Of a DNA stretch of 33,815 bases, positions 33,743 through 33,815 are shown piece by piece; positions within the stretch are counted from its first letter, which is position 1, and the number at the start of each line of letters is the position of its first letter. The stretch comes from Martelella mediterranea (GTDB taxonomy: Bacteria; Pseudomonadota; Alphaproteobacteria; Rhizobiales; Rhizobiaceae). The stretch is from contig NZ_JAINWJ010000062.1 in NCBI RefSeq assembly GCF_021021415.1, positions 1-33,815 of the forward strand, in the 5' to 3' direction. The notes beneath the pieces are model-generated. The model had not been told where the DNA came from and searched no databases. It saw nothing but the letters and a program-made list of their open reading frames with translations. Position numbers and translations under genes: made by a program.

Positions 33743-33815
33743 GCACTCTAATGGCCGACCGATCGCCTTCCATCGACGTCATCAACTCTGTTGTTCTTGA
33801 TGGTCCCTTATCCTT

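Overview
This is a chromosomal stretch of housekeeping genes from a high-GC alphaproteobacterium, most likely of the order Rhizobiales (Hyphomicrobiales) and close to the Rhizobiaceae. The evidence is the pyrB / pyrC-like / plsY / dprA / topA / rnr run, the rplY-pth-ychF neighbourhood, a ClpS2-type adaptor, a 55-residue DUF1127-like protein and REP-like palindromes of the kind common in rhizobia. I cannot name the genus. I saw no tRNA, rRNA, CRISPR array, insertion sequence, prophage or toxin-antitoxin gene.

Layout. (1) Bases 27-2501: a minus-strand ybjN-proC-csaA operon flanked by two copies of a composite palindromic repeat. (2) 2517-2780: ubiK, divergent from a plus-strand chain lgt, midA-like methyltransferase, pgeF, a degenerate M24 'pita-bread' protein, a Pro/Ala/Gln-rich lipoprotein and prs. 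(3) 9370-13444: an EAL phosphodiesterase with a periplasmic PAS domain, then pncA and azlCD. (4) 13434-17562: pepP (minus), a DUF1127-like gene with a structured leader and terminator, and an AidB-type acyl-CoA dehydrogenase (minus). (5) 17698-21741: pyrB, a dihydroorotase homologue that has lost most metal ligands, plsY and dprA. (6) 21812-22015: a small unknown gene (minus). (7) 22481-28262: topA-rnr and rplY. (8) 28468-33742: a second GGDEF-EAL protein sitting between rplY and pth, then pth, clpS2 (minus), ychF and a glutathione peroxidase.

The genes mostly serve core physiology: lipoprotein maturation (lgt), proline, NAD, PRPP and pyrimidine synthesis, phospholipid synthesis (plsY), DNA topology and uptake (topA, dprA), RNA turnover (rnr), translation (rplY, pth, ychF) and proteolysis (clpS, pepP). 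Several pairs are tightly coupled by stop/start overlaps (lgt-midA, azlC-azlD, pyrB-pyrC-like, topA-rnr). The two c-di-GMP proteins are the accessory, signal-responsive part.

I found no clear new multi-gene system. The most interesting signals are the paired composite repeat (27-200 and 2297-2501), the pseudo-dihydroorotase paired with PyrB, the metal-ligand-less M24 protein, the two GGDEF-EAL proteins with opposite GGDEF defects, one of which probably starts at an unusual codon, and the small DUF1127-like gene with a folded leader.
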